Assembly (NCBI GenBank): GCA_020052115.1
Contig: JAGVPR010000316.1
Location: forward strand, 1 to 28,005
DNA length: 28,005 bases
Origin: Candidatus Eiseniibacteriota bacterium
Lineage (GTDB): Bacteria; Eisenbacteria; RBG-16-71-46; JAGVPR01
Direction: 5' to 3'
Both the position numbers and the translations under genes were made by a program. Shown here piece by piece: positions 1 through 7,106 of the stretch. The notes under the pieces are model-generated. The model worked only from the letters and a program-made list of their open reading frames with translations. It was not told the DNA's origin and made no database searches. The stretch's first letter is position 1. Every line of letters starts with the position of its first letter.

Positions 1-288
1 GACGATGGTCGAGCGCCCGGCGTGGCGCGCGGCGGGGACCGACCGTGGTGTCATCGCCCCGCAACGGAGGCCTCTACGGATGTGCCCGAGGGCCTCGCCC
101 CTGCTGAGACCGGAATCCAGCGCCGCCGAGAGAAGGCGATCCTCTGCGTCGCTCTGGTCCAGCTCCCCGCTTCCGACGAATCCGCCGATCGCGGCGGCGG
201 CGCGGAACGCCCGGCAGGCCCGACCGGACGAAGTGCGGCGGAGGTTCTCGACTTCAGATTCGACGGCAGCCCGAACGTAGCTCCTCAT
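1..288 (-). CDS. Phage/plasmid primase-like protein, N-terminal part, cut by the window edge
   Basis: An open frame of 96 codons runs from an ATG at 288 off the left edge without a stop. The peptide starts MRSYVRAAVESEVENLRR and continues with AAAAIGGFVGSGELDQ, LLSAALDSGLSRGEALGHI and RRGLRCGAMTPR. This helical layout (charged helix, a 'G-x-LV-x-G-x-L' turn, then 'aGLs..EA...I..GL..G') is what I know from the terminal domain of phage and integrated-element primase/helicase proteins. That is family recognition by eye, not a search. The ATG overlaps the stop of the preceding small frame (ATGA at 285-288), which suggests translational coupling in a leftward phage-like operon. The catalytic parts, if any, lie outside the window, so the exact role in replication is unknown. 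Confidence 0.6.
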   Translation of the reverse strand, partial: MRSYVRAAVESEVENLRRTSSGRACRAFRAAAAIGGFVGSGELDQSDAEDRLLSAALDSGLSRGEALGHIRRGLRCGAMTPRSVPAARHAGRSTIV

Positions 289-398
289 AGCGCGAGATCC
301 TTCGCGCTCGGGCCTACCGGGAAAGCCACCGCAGGTACGTCGGCCTGGGAAACGCAGGGGAACCGTGGGCGGAAACGGCGGATGCTCAAGGCGCTCAT
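285..398 (-). CDS. Small 37-aa protein upstream of the primase-like gene
   Basis: A short frame beginning MSALSIRRFRPRF and ending GPSAKDLAL. It is preceded by a G-rich Shine-Dalgarno-like stretch (AGGGGGGTGA, about 8 bases before the ATG) and its stop overlaps the next start as ATGA. These two signals, rather than any homology, are the reason to list it. Longer versions starting at 536 or at an internal ATG are possible in the same frame. Function is unknown; it could be only a leader that couples translation of the next gene. Confidence 0.35.
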   Translation of the reverse strand: MSALSIRRFRPRFPCVSQADVPAVAFPVGPSAKDLAL

Positions 399-692
399 GA
401 ATCTTTCACCCCCCTGTGCCGAAGCCCAAATCGAGATTCGATCGCGTAAGAGCACGACCATCGAAGGGCCTGCGGCGTGCCGCTGGTGCTTCGAGGGCCC
501 AGGGAAGTGATGCCGAAACCGCGCAAGGGCGACCAATCTAAATCTAATTTAGATGGGTCGCGAGCTTTCGCCGGCGGCGGTCGGGGCGAACGATGAACAG
601 CATCGGGAGCCGGACTTCGCTGGGTTTGACGCGTACGCTGGTTGGCGCTACGATGCCTTCGCTGCCCGCTCGGTTGAAGAAGGGAGTCTGCG
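399..692. other. Intergenic region between divergent genes
   Basis: No convincing gene of its own. The region separates the leftward phage-like genes from the rightward secreted-protein gene. Its one clear landmark is the AT-rich palindrome at 529-561. An SD-like GAAGGGAG lies just before the ATG at 693. Several frames stay open here, but they show the random composition expected in GC-rich DNA. Confidence 0.5.
529..561. promoter_or_regulatory. 33-bp near-perfect palindrome (operator or recombination-site candidate)
   Basis: The left arm is GCGACC-A-ATCTAAAT, the spacer is CTA, and the right arm is ATTTAGAT-G-GGTCGC. The arms are 15 bases each with a single mismatch (A535 against G555). The core is strikingly AT-rich in an otherwise GC-rich region. 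It lies between divergent transcription units, the expected place for a repressor operator. No run of T follows on either strand, so a simple intrinsic terminator is less likely. A recombinase binding site is the other option; its two half-sites around a 3-base centre are closer than most XerCD-type sites. Confidence 0.6.
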
Positions 693-2150
693 ATGCGACG
701 TCTATTCCCCTTCGTATCCCTGGCATTCATGCTCGCATTTGCATCGGCCCCATCCTCCGCGGCAGCGTCCCGCCCGATCTCGCAGGCCGAAGGCGCGATC
801 GCGACGAGAACAGGGCGACAACGCTACTTGGGGAAGCCCGAGGACTTGTCGGTTCCCGCTCTCCAAGGTGAGGCGATCAAGCGCGTTCTGATCGCGCTCA
901 GAAACGTCCGGCTTCATACGACCTGGACGGAGTGGCGAAAGCGCGTTCCCTTGTTGACGTGCGAGGAGTTCCACGGCGGCGCAGGGTGGATGGACCACCA
1001 CGATTACTTCGTCTTCCGCTGCGAAGACGAGGCTGCGTGCGGACGCGTGGAGTACTTCAGCTACTTCATGCCGCCCGCAGGCGATGAACCCACGCTCGAG
1101 TATGTGCGGTGGACTCCTTTGGCCGCGCTCGATCCCGAGACAGTGGACAGCCTTTTCGCCGCAACCACGGACACGCTCACACGGATCTACGGTCCTCCCT
1201 TTGAGCGTTCCGGCGGTTCAGCGCCATGGCTCAAGTTCCGGTGGCCGCCGGGCGGGGAACTCAAGATCTGCAAGACGGCGCTGAGGGCCCCCGCGCTCGA
1301 GATCACCTTGCAGACGGTCCCCCTGGCGACACTCCTTCACGAAGAAGCGGAACTCTGGGTGGGCGAAGGGCGGGGCGAGTGGGTAGAGAACGATTACCTC
1401 CTGCACCGGGAGATCGCCGCCGCGCTCCGGCCGCGCTGGCCGGAGTTCGCGGCCGCGATGGAGGCTCCGTACTGGCCGCCTCTCGGCGCCGCGCCGGCTG
1501 TTCGGGCGGCGCTCGCGGACGTCAAGGGCGAGCGCGGCGAGCAGCACGATCTCGTGTTCTTCGCAGCGGACGTCTGGGCCGCGGACCAGTCGCGACATCA
1601 CGGGCCGGACGTGCTTCAGCCCATCGAGTCCACCGCGCCGTTGGGTTTCCATCTCGTTCCTCGGCCCGTCTGGACCACGGACGAGAGAACATCGCTCCTC
1701 GATTCGCTCGTAGCGCGGGCCAGCGAGAATCGATGGACCGACGAGGCTTTTCTCGTCAAGCAGGTTCGGGGATGGGATACGTGCGACGATCCGTTCCGGC
1801 TCGTCATCGAGCGCGGGGACGCGTTCCTGCGCGAGCACCCAGATTCGAGGTTACGGAACGAGATCGCGATGACGGTCGCGCAGGCTCACGAAACGGCATG
1901 GTCTCTGGCGATGGCGCGCTGCCCGAGGCCGGATTGCGACTGGGACTGGGAGGATTACGTGCTCGACGCGCCGCCGCACCGCGAGGCGGCGATCGCGCTC
2001 TACGAGCGGGTGCTTCGAGAGCATGAAGGTCCGGAGACGATGGCGATCTCCGGCCTCAAGCGCCGGCTGCCGCGTCTCAGGCTCGACGTGGACACGAACT
2101 TCCACCGCTACCACTGCGAGGACGCGACGGGCTTCGACGTCAGCGAGTAA
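693..2150 (+). CDS. Secreted protein of unknown function
   Basis: The protein has 485 residues. The start has a good SD (AAGAAGGGAG) and gives a classical Sec signal peptide: MRRLF, a hydrophobic stretch (FVSLAFMLAFASA) and a likely cleavage site after SSAAA near residue 25. The mature part is rich in Trp and acidic residues and has scattered Cys (LLTCEEF, FRCEDEAACG, DTCDD, ARCPRPDCDW) that could form disulfides in the periplasm. The last 130 residues are helical, with a TPR-like pattern (REAAIALYERVLREHEGPE) typical of proteins that bind other proteins. I recognise no family. It stands alone on the plus strand between phage-like fragments, so it may be cargo or a resident gene. Confidence 0.8.
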   Translation: MRRLFPFVSLAFMLAFASAPSSAAASRPISQAEGAIATRTGRQRYLGKPEDLSVPALQGEAIKRVLIALRNVRLHTTWTEWRKRVPLLTCEEFHGGAGWMDHHDYFVFRCEDEAACGRVEYFSYFMPPAGDEPTLEYVRWTPLAALDPETVDSLFAATTDTLTRIYGPPFERSGGSAPWLKFRWPPGGELKICKTALRAPALEITLQTVPLATLLHEEAELWVGEGRGEWVENDYLLHREIAAALRPRWPEFAAAMEAPYWPPLGAAPAVRAALADVKGERGEQHDLVFFAADVWAADQSRHHGPDVLQPIESTAPLGFHLVPRPVWTTDERTSLLDSLVARASENRWTDEAFLVKQVRGWDTCDDPFRLVIERGDAFLREHPDSRLRNEIAMTVAQAHETAWSLAMARCPRPDCDWDWEDYVLDAPPHREAAIALYERVLREHEGPETMAISGLKRRLPRLRLDVDTNFHRYHCEDATGFDVSE

Positions 2151-2373
2151 GCGGTTCCGGGCTTGACCGGCAAACCAGCGTGTTCGTGGACGGAATTCGG
2201 GCAGTCCGGCTGAAAAGATACTCCAACGCCGACCTTCTCGGGTGGCCGGCGACCCCGCCTCTCAAGACGTGTAAGAGTTGCGAAACAACTTGCCAGCGGT
2301 TGCCGCCGTGCTGAAGTGGTGGCAGCATGTTGCGGACGGCCCTCCACGCCTAGTCGCCGTCAGAATCGATTAG

Positions 2374-2934
2374 ATGATGGCCACGACACCTAGGACTGAG
2401 CTGATCTCTCAACGCGAGTACGCCCGCAGGCGAGGGATCAGCCATACCGCGGTTCAGCAGGCCATCGCCTCCGGCCGAATCTCGACGGTCGCTGGCAGGA
2501 TCAACCCCGCCCGGGCCGATCGCGAGTGGCTGCAGAATACCGACTTGAGCAAACCGCGGAATCGAATCTCCGGCCAGCCTCGACATCGGCGTGCGCCCGG
2601 CGAGCCTCCGAGACCGATGCCCTTCTTCTCAGCCGCGGAGACGGAAGGTCACGAGGAGGCGGCGCTGGGGTACGCCCGGGCGCGTGCCGCACGCGAACTG
2701 TACCTGGCCCAACTCGCGAAGCTCGAACTCGACGCGAAGCGCAGCGCCCTCGTGCGAGCCGACGAAGTGCGCCTTGGCGCATTCACCATGGCCCGGCAGG
2801 CTCGGGCCCTCCTCATCGCCCTCCCCCAGCGCGTCGCCGCGGCAGTCGCGACCACTGCGGACCCTTCAGAGGTCCAGAGGATTCTCGACACCGAGATCGA
2901 GCGGATCTGCGAGGAGATCACAGGATCAGGGTAG
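2374..2934 (+). CDS. Nu1-like small terminase / phage DNA-packaging HTH protein
   Basis: The protein has 186 residues. Residues 10-40 form a helix-turn-helix of the type ISQREYARRRGISHTAVQQA followed by GRI, then a 'GRINPARADREWLQNTD' segment. This pairing is typical of Nu1/DUF1441-like small terminase subunits, which bind phage DNA ends and recruit the ATPase large subunit. The C-terminal half (residues 92-183) is a long charged helical region (YARARAARELYLAQLAKLELDA) ending in EIERICEEI, also typical of this group. An in-frame TAG lies directly before the ATG, so the start cannot be further upstream; no strong SD is visible. No large terminase, portal or capsid gene is nearby, so this is probably a prophage remnant or a regulator derived from one. 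Confidence 0.65.
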   Translation: MMATTPRTELISQREYARRRGISHTAVQQAIASGRISTVAGRINPARADREWLQNTDLSKPRNRISGQPRHRRAPGEPPRPMPFFSAAETEGHEEAALGYARARAARELYLAQLAKLELDAKRSALVRADEVRLGAFTMARQARALLIALPQRVAAAVATTADPSEVQRILDTEIERICEEITGSG

Positions 2935-3082
2935 TTCTCAGAGACGCTCGACCGCCGATCCGCTGCTGAAGACCGAGCCGCCGGGCCAGACAGGCAGCGA
3001 GGGTTTTTCCTTGGTCGTCCCCGACACTTCGTACTCCGGCCGGGTAAGTAGTAGGTATGGGGAAGGCAGCCGGAGGCGGGCC

Positions 3083-3355
3083 GTGACCCGCAACGAGGCG
3101 CTGGCGCGCGGACGATTCAAGCGAGTCCCATCTCGCTGGAAGACGGAGTTCGGCCAGTGGGTTGCCGATGTCGGCGTCGCTGGCATCGTGGCGGCGCTGG
3201 CCCACGACCCCGACCTTCGGGTCACGAACCACGCCGTCTACCAGTGGCTCCGCGGGCGCGCGCCTCGCGCCGCCCGGGCAAGGGCGCTCGTCAAGCTGTC
3301 CGGCGGCCGGCTGACGCTCGCCATGATCTACGATCACTGCAGGCAGGTGTCATGA
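3083..3355 (+). CDS. Small HTH (Cro-like) DNA-binding protein
   Basis: The protein has 90 residues. The frame has no ATG, so I place the start at the GTG at 3083, preceded by a GGAGG about 7 bases upstream. The sequence shows WKTEFGQWVADVGVAGIV followed by a compact recognition unit, VTNHAVYQWLRGRAPRAAR, and then RALVKLSGGRLTLAMIYDH. 'AVYQWL.G..PR..RA..L' is a common pattern in phage Cro/YdaS-type HTH proteins. Together with the small-terminase homologue upstream (150 bases away, same strand) it looks like debris of a phage or a satellite. Its 3' end overlaps the end of the convergent abiEii gene by 6 bases. Confidence 0.6.
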   Translation: MTRNEALARGRFKRVPSRWKTEFGQWVADVGVAGIVAALAHDPDLRVTNHAVYQWLRGRAPRAARARALVKLSGGRLTLAMIYDHCRQVS

Positions 3356-4765
3356 GATCCGGGTCAAGTGACCGCGGCGACCGGAGCACTGCCACCCGCC
3401 AGGCGCCTTGTGCTTGCGCAGCGTGAAATCATTGCTGCTGCGGCGGAATTCCTTTCCGCAGACCGTGCATTTGATGATGTAGCTTGGTCCGCCCCGGCGC
3501 GCCCGCCCTTGTTGCGTTCTCTGTCGTCGCTCGATGCGGCTGGATGTGTGCTTCGCCGGCACAGACGAAGGCAGGATGGGAGGGAAGCCGCCGGCAAGGA
3601 ACTCGATCCGGTAGCGCGGTATGAAGGCCTGATCGGTCGCCCGCACATTCCGGATGTCGGCGGTGTTGAAGGCCTTGATGTGGGTTTCCCCCTGTTCCCA
3701 GGCGTACAGGAGGAGATTTCCGGTTCCCGCCCGACGGAGCGCGTACGGCTCGGCAAGTCGTTCCCGATCGTGGTAGCTGAAGCTAACGAGCAGGCGATTC
3801 GCGCCTGCGAAGCGGACAGCCTCGAGTTCGACGCCCTGGCCCCAGTACTGGATGCCCAGGGGCGCGACCGTCTCCTCCATTCCTCTCGCAGGAACGCCGG
3901 CGAGCTCCACAACGGGCGCAAGGACGGCCGCCTCATCGATCCATTGCAGCAACGCTGGCAAACCATCCATCATGCTGTCAATCGGCGGTAGCTGCGGCAG
4001 TTGATGCCGTAGCATGTTCTCCCACTCGGCGCGGAGCTCCTCGTTCGCCAGGATCAACGCCACGAGTTCCTCGGAGGTCGGCGCATTCAGGCCCTTGGCG
4101 CGGCACTTCTCAATGAACAACTCGCGCGTGAGAATCAGATCGAGCGTCTGATTGCTGAGGACGAAGACGACGTCGTAGAGGTCGCGCGGCCTCGTTCGTT
4201 CGAACAGAGCCCTTGTCTTCTCGGCGAGCACCTCTTCCAGGCAATAGGCCCTGACGCTCGCCGGCTCGGGCAGCTCATCCGGATACGGATGGAAGATCGG
4301 TGCACCGATCGCTGGCTTGCAGACCAACTCGTGTGCGGTCAGATCGAGAAGCACGCGGCGTGGTTGGCCCCGATAGTCCAGCGGACCCCGGTACCCGAGC
4401 CGCGCCTCGAATGTCAGCCGATCCTGCTTGTCCGGCCGCTCCTTGATCAGGACTCCGTCCAGAACGAACTCGATTCCGCTCTCGAACGCGACGGAACTGC
4501 CAACCTCCTGGATCATCTTGCGGATATCGTCCGTCGTGTACGGCGCTTCAGGCCGCAGAGTGAAATCGAGGTCCTCCGAGAAGCGGTAGGTCTCGAAGTA
4601 GCACTTCTTGAGGCACGTCCCGCCCTTGAACACCCACGTCCCGTCCACGGTCGGATGATGCCCGAGCCCCCACAGCAACCATCCGAGGACGTAGTCCTTC
4701 TCGACGACCTCGGGCCGCAGCTGCCACTCCCCCGCCCGATCGAGAATGTCCTGCTTCGTGATCAC
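3350..4765 (-). CDS. abiEii: AbiEii-family nucleotidyltransferase toxin with WYL-like and zinc-finger-like C-terminus
   Basis: The protein has 471 residues. The GTG start at 4765 overlaps the abiEi stop as GTGA, the usual arrangement in AbiE operons. The N-terminal half has the type IV toxin nucleotidyltransferase motifs: FKGGT (47-50), RFSEDLDF (61-68) with the metal-binding acidic pair, LLDLT (139-143) and AEKTRALFERTRPRDLYD (181-198). In known AbiE systems this enzyme transfers nucleotides (onto tRNA in related MenT toxins) and causes growth arrest on infection. The protein is longer than the usual ~300 residues. Residues 318-388 (NRLLVSFSYHDRERLAEPY, then LLLYAWEQ and a final RYRIEF) resemble a WYL ligand-sensing domain, and 430-468 holds C433-x2-C436, H452, C460 and H466, a zinc-finger-like set. 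The fusion suggests built-in ligand or nucleic-acid sensing; that is inference. Confidence 0.85.
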   Translation of the reverse strand: MITKQDILDRAGEWQLRPEVVEKDYVLGWLLWGLGHHPTVDGTWVFKGGTCLKKCYFETYRFSEDLDFTLRPEAPYTTDDIRKMIQEVGSSVAFESGIEFVLDGVLIKERPDKQDRLTFEARLGYRGPLDYRGQPRRVLLDLTAHELVCKPAIGAPIFHPYPDELPEPASVRAYCLEEVLAEKTRALFERTRPRDLYDVVFVLSNQTLDLILTRELFIEKCRAKGLNAPTSEELVALILANEELRAEWENMLRHQLPQLPPIDSMMDGLPALLQWIDEAAVLAPVVELAGVPARGMEETVAPLGIQYWGQGVELEAVRFAGANRLLVSFSYHDRERLAEPYALRRAGTGNLLLYAWEQGETHIKAFNTADIRNVRATDQAFIPRYRIEFLAGGFPPILPSSVPAKHTSSRIERRQRTQQGRARRGGPSYIIKCTVCGKEFRRSSNDFTLRKHKAPGGWQCSGRRGHLTRIS

Positions 4766-5598
4766 GTTCCCGCCGGAGACTCGATGGAGGCGTTGACCCA
4801 CAGCCCCCAGCGCTTCGAGAGTCGGCCGCGCGACTTGACCGCGGGATCAAGACGGATGGCCCCAGAGCTCCGTCGCGCCCGCGCGGCGACGATGAGACCG
4901 GACTCGGCCGGGTACAAGCGTTCGAGTAGGAAGCCGAATCGCTTGATGCCGGAGGCTCGCCTCATCAGGTCCAGGCGATCGAGGATCTTCGAGAAGCTTG
5001 ACCCCTCGTCGCGAGCGTAGGTGGCGAGCATGTCGGCGAGGTGGCGGATCCCGCCAACCCAACTCGGATCAGCGAGCGCGTCCGCGATCGTCTGCTCTCT
5101 GTCCGAGACGGGCACTCGCACCGTACCGCGCCAGACGGCGGTCGTCTTCGTGAGACGTTCTCGCCGCACGCGCACGAGCTGGAACTCAGTCCCGAGAACA
5201 CGTTGAGAACGTTCTCGGACCGCGGCCCCCGTGACAACGAATGTCGAGCGGAAGAGCTGCTCGGTGAGGCCCCAGTGCTCGGCCGCGCTCCAGCCGCCGA
5301 TGTAGCAGGGCGAGTACAGAGCCACAGCGAGTACCCACGGATCGGGTGCCACCGCACCTTCTCCAGCGGCGGTTTCAAGCGGGAGGACGTAGTAGAGGCC
5401 TCGCCGGGCGCGCGTGAGCCAGCCACGGCGGGCGAGCGCCGCGAGGCGGACCGATGCGTTCCGGCGGTCGAGCCGAAGAAGCCTCGCTGTTTCCTCCACG
5501 TCGACGATGCCGCCGGGGGACCTGCGAGACAGCAGCGCAAGATCCGCCTTTGGCGAGCGCCGAGCCGCTTTCCGATTTGAGACTCTCCTGGGAGCCAT
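4762..5598 (-). CDS. abiEi: AbiEi antitoxin / autoregulatory HTH protein
   Basis: The protein has 278 residues. The N-terminus is basic (MAPRRVSNRKAARRS), followed by a winged helix at about 29-73 (VDVEETARLLRLDRRNASVR, RRGWLTRARRGLYYVLP). The AbiEi core follows with SPCYIGGWSAAEHWGLTEQ (residues 95-113) and FVVTGAAVRERSQRVLG. In studied AbiE pairs this protein represses its own promoter by binding inverted repeats and antagonises AbiEii without direct contact (type IV toxin-antitoxin). It is the first gene of the pair, with an extended -10 promoter and an imperfect dyad just upstream. The C-terminal 90 residues are basic. Family identity is well supported by motif and context; the antitoxin role is by analogy. 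Confidence 0.85.
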   Translation of the reverse strand: MAPRRVSNRKAARRSPKADLALLSRRSPGGIVDVEETARLLRLDRRNASVRLAALARRGWLTRARRGLYYVLPLETAAGEGAVAPDPWVLAVALYSPCYIGGWSAAEHWGLTEQLFRSTFVVTGAAVRERSQRVLGTEFQLVRVRRERLTKTTAVWRGTVRVPVSDREQTIADALADPSWVGGIRHLADMLATYARDEGSSFSKILDRLDLMRRASGIKRFGFLLERLYPAESGLIVAARARRSSGAIRLDPAVKSRGRLSKRWGLWVNASIESPAGT

Positions 5599-5608
5599 GG
5601 CACACCCT

Positions 5609-5658
5609 GAGTGCGATAATGTTCCGAATTCGCTTATTACTACACTCGAACTATACCA
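5609..5658 (-). promoter_or_regulatory. Putative abiE promoter and operator
   Basis: On the minus strand an extended -10 element TGG-TATAGT (5650-5658; five of six bases match TATAAT) lies about 45 bases upstream of the abiEi ATG; no clear -35 is seen. Between it and the gene is an imperfect dyad with arms GAGTG (5609-5613) and CACTC (5643-5647), centred near GAATTC (5626-5631). AbiEi proteins are known to repress their own promoter through inverted repeats, which makes this a candidate operator. Confidence 0.4.
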
Positions 5659-5987
5659 CTCTCGGCCGCGTGATTCGAGCTGGGGGCATAAGCTATTCAG
5701 GCAGCCTGGCTTACATTAGCCGCGGACGCCCACGCCCGGACATCCGCGGCTTCGACCACGCCCGCGCCGCTTCACGCAGCGGCGTCCGTCATCTGCTCCG
5801 GAGGGGTGCGGTGCCGAAGAGGTTCTCACCGGCCCCCAGTCAGCTTCGACTTGCGCTCAGGCGTCATAACGGGGGAGTTTTCATCCCACAACATCACTTG
5901 ACTGCAATTGCTGTCTAACCCCTGGCGGGTCCATGAAAGCGGCCGAAGGGCCGAAGAACCGATCCCGACCCGCTCACCGCAACTGGA
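5659..5987. other. Intergenic region with two hairpins
   Basis: No supported gene. A 9-bp perfect stem AGCCGCGGA/TCCGCGGCT (5718-5751, 16-base loop) is followed closely by a 7-bp stem CGCCGCT/AGCGGCG around a 6-base loop near 5768-5787. Neither has a T-run, so they are not simple terminators. The stretch separates the end of the capA operon from the divergent upstream flank of abiE. Confidence 0.45.
5935..5953 (-). terminator. Weak terminator candidate after capA
   Basis: On the minus strand, 35 bases beyond the capA stop, a 5-bp GC stem CGGCC/GGCCG with a CTTC tetraloop is followed by the short pyrimidine tract CTTTC. The stem is short and the T-run poor, so this is only a candidate end for the five-gene operon. 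Confidence 0.3.
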
Positions 5988-7106
5988 TCAACGCCCGACC
6001 GGCGTTTCTGCTTCACCTTCCTCAGGTCCGCCGTTCGCCAAGCGCCACCAGCCACTCTCCTGCGGCAGGAAGCGCACGCCTCGCGCATAACCATCGAGCT
6101 GGCGCACGACCCGTTCCCCTTCTCCAGCTACCGAACCGCCTTCGGGGAAAGCCTGCGGCGCACCTTGAACGATCCAGAGCGGCAGCACTTCCGCCTCGGC
6201 CGGCTCGCCGCGCCGCAGCCGAATGCGCGCAAGCACCGTCTCGGAAGCTTCTGGGAGCGGCGAGTCGAAAACGAGGTTCCCGAGGCTGTAGAACACGAGC
6301 GTGCGCCCGATGCGCTCCACGGGTTCAAGCACGTGCGGATGCTGCCCCAGGATCACGTCGACACCCTCGCGCGCCAGGAGCTGAGCGACCTCCTCCTGTC
6401 GCGGGGCCGGTGCGCGCGCGTACTCGAGACCCCAGTGCATGGAAACGACGACCCAGTCGGCTTCGCTGCGCGCCGCGCGCACCGCCGCGACTGCGCGCTC
6501 CGGCTCGAAGCGGGCCGGCCCCGGGAGGCTGTCTATCGGCATCAGTCCTTCGAGCGGAAGATCGGCGAACGCGAGGAGCGCCACCGTACCGGCCCGCGTG
6601 CGAACGATGCGTGCGCGGTACGCCTCCTCCTGGTCGTTTCCCCCGCCGAGCGGCAAGATCCCCGCGGCTTCGAGGTGGTGAATCGTCTCGACGAAGCCCG
6701 GGCGGCCCGCATCGTAGGCGTGATTGTTTGCGAGCGAGAGAGCCGTGAAGCCGGCTTCGCGCATCCGCCGCGCCATTGAGGGGTCGCCCCGGAACATGAA
6801 CTGTTTGAAGATGAGCGCGTCCGAGCTCGTAAGTGGGCATTCGAGATTCGCCACGACGACGTCGGCGCCGGCGAGAAGCGGGCCGAGGTTACGGAACGAC
6901 CACGCGGAATCGCCGCTCGCATCCGCCGCGGCGCGTACCCCACGATCCAGCAAGATGTCGCCCCCAACAACCAGAGTGACGGCAGGTGCGCTTTCGGGCT
7001 GCTCATCGGGAGGAGCCGACGCTTGCGTCGCGCCCAAGCACGACATCGTGATCAGGAGCCAGGCGGTGCGCGCCCAGCCGATGGATCGTTTCGGTAGTTT
7101 CAACAT
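5988..7106 (-). CDS. capA: CapA-family metallophosphatase-like protein (exported)
   Basis: The protein has 372 residues. I start it at the ATG at 7106, which overlaps the upstream stop by 7 bases (ATGTTGA) and gives a signal peptide (MLKLPKRSIGWARTAWLLIT, cleavage near residue 30). The longer start at 7175 would bury that signal. The CapA/PgsA fold is clear in its metallophosphoesterase-like motifs: VVGGD (47-50), ANLECPLT (86-93), LANNHAYDAG (125-134), MHWG (223-226), GQHPHVLEP (254-262) and YSLGN (273-277). CapA proteins act at the cell envelope, classically in poly-gamma-glutamate capsule export, but most homologues have unassigned substrates. No capB or capC is nearby; instead the gene closes an operon with two other secreted proteins. 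TMSC near residues 20-23 is a poor lipobox. Confidence 0.88.
   Translation of the reverse strand: MLKLPKRSIGWARTAWLLITMSCLGATQASAPPDEQPESAPAVTLVVGGDILLDRGVRAAADASGDSAWSFRNLGPLLAGADVVVANLECPLTSSDALIFKQFMFRGDPSMARRMREAGFTALSLANNHAYDAGRPGFVETIHHLEAAGILPLGGGNDQEEAYRARIVRTRAGTVALLAFADLPLEGLMPIDSLPGPARFEPERAVAAVRAARSEADWVVVSMHWGLEYARAPAPRQEEVAQLLAREGVDVILGQHPHVLEPVERIGRTLVFYSLGNLVFDSPLPEASETVLARIRLRRGEPAEAEVLPLWIVQGAPQAFPEGGSVAGEGERVVRQLDGYARGVRFLPQESGWWRLANGGPEEGEAETPVGR

Noticed and set aside
5718..5787. Two GC hairpins as intrinsic terminators
   Set aside because: Neither is followed by a T-run on either strand.
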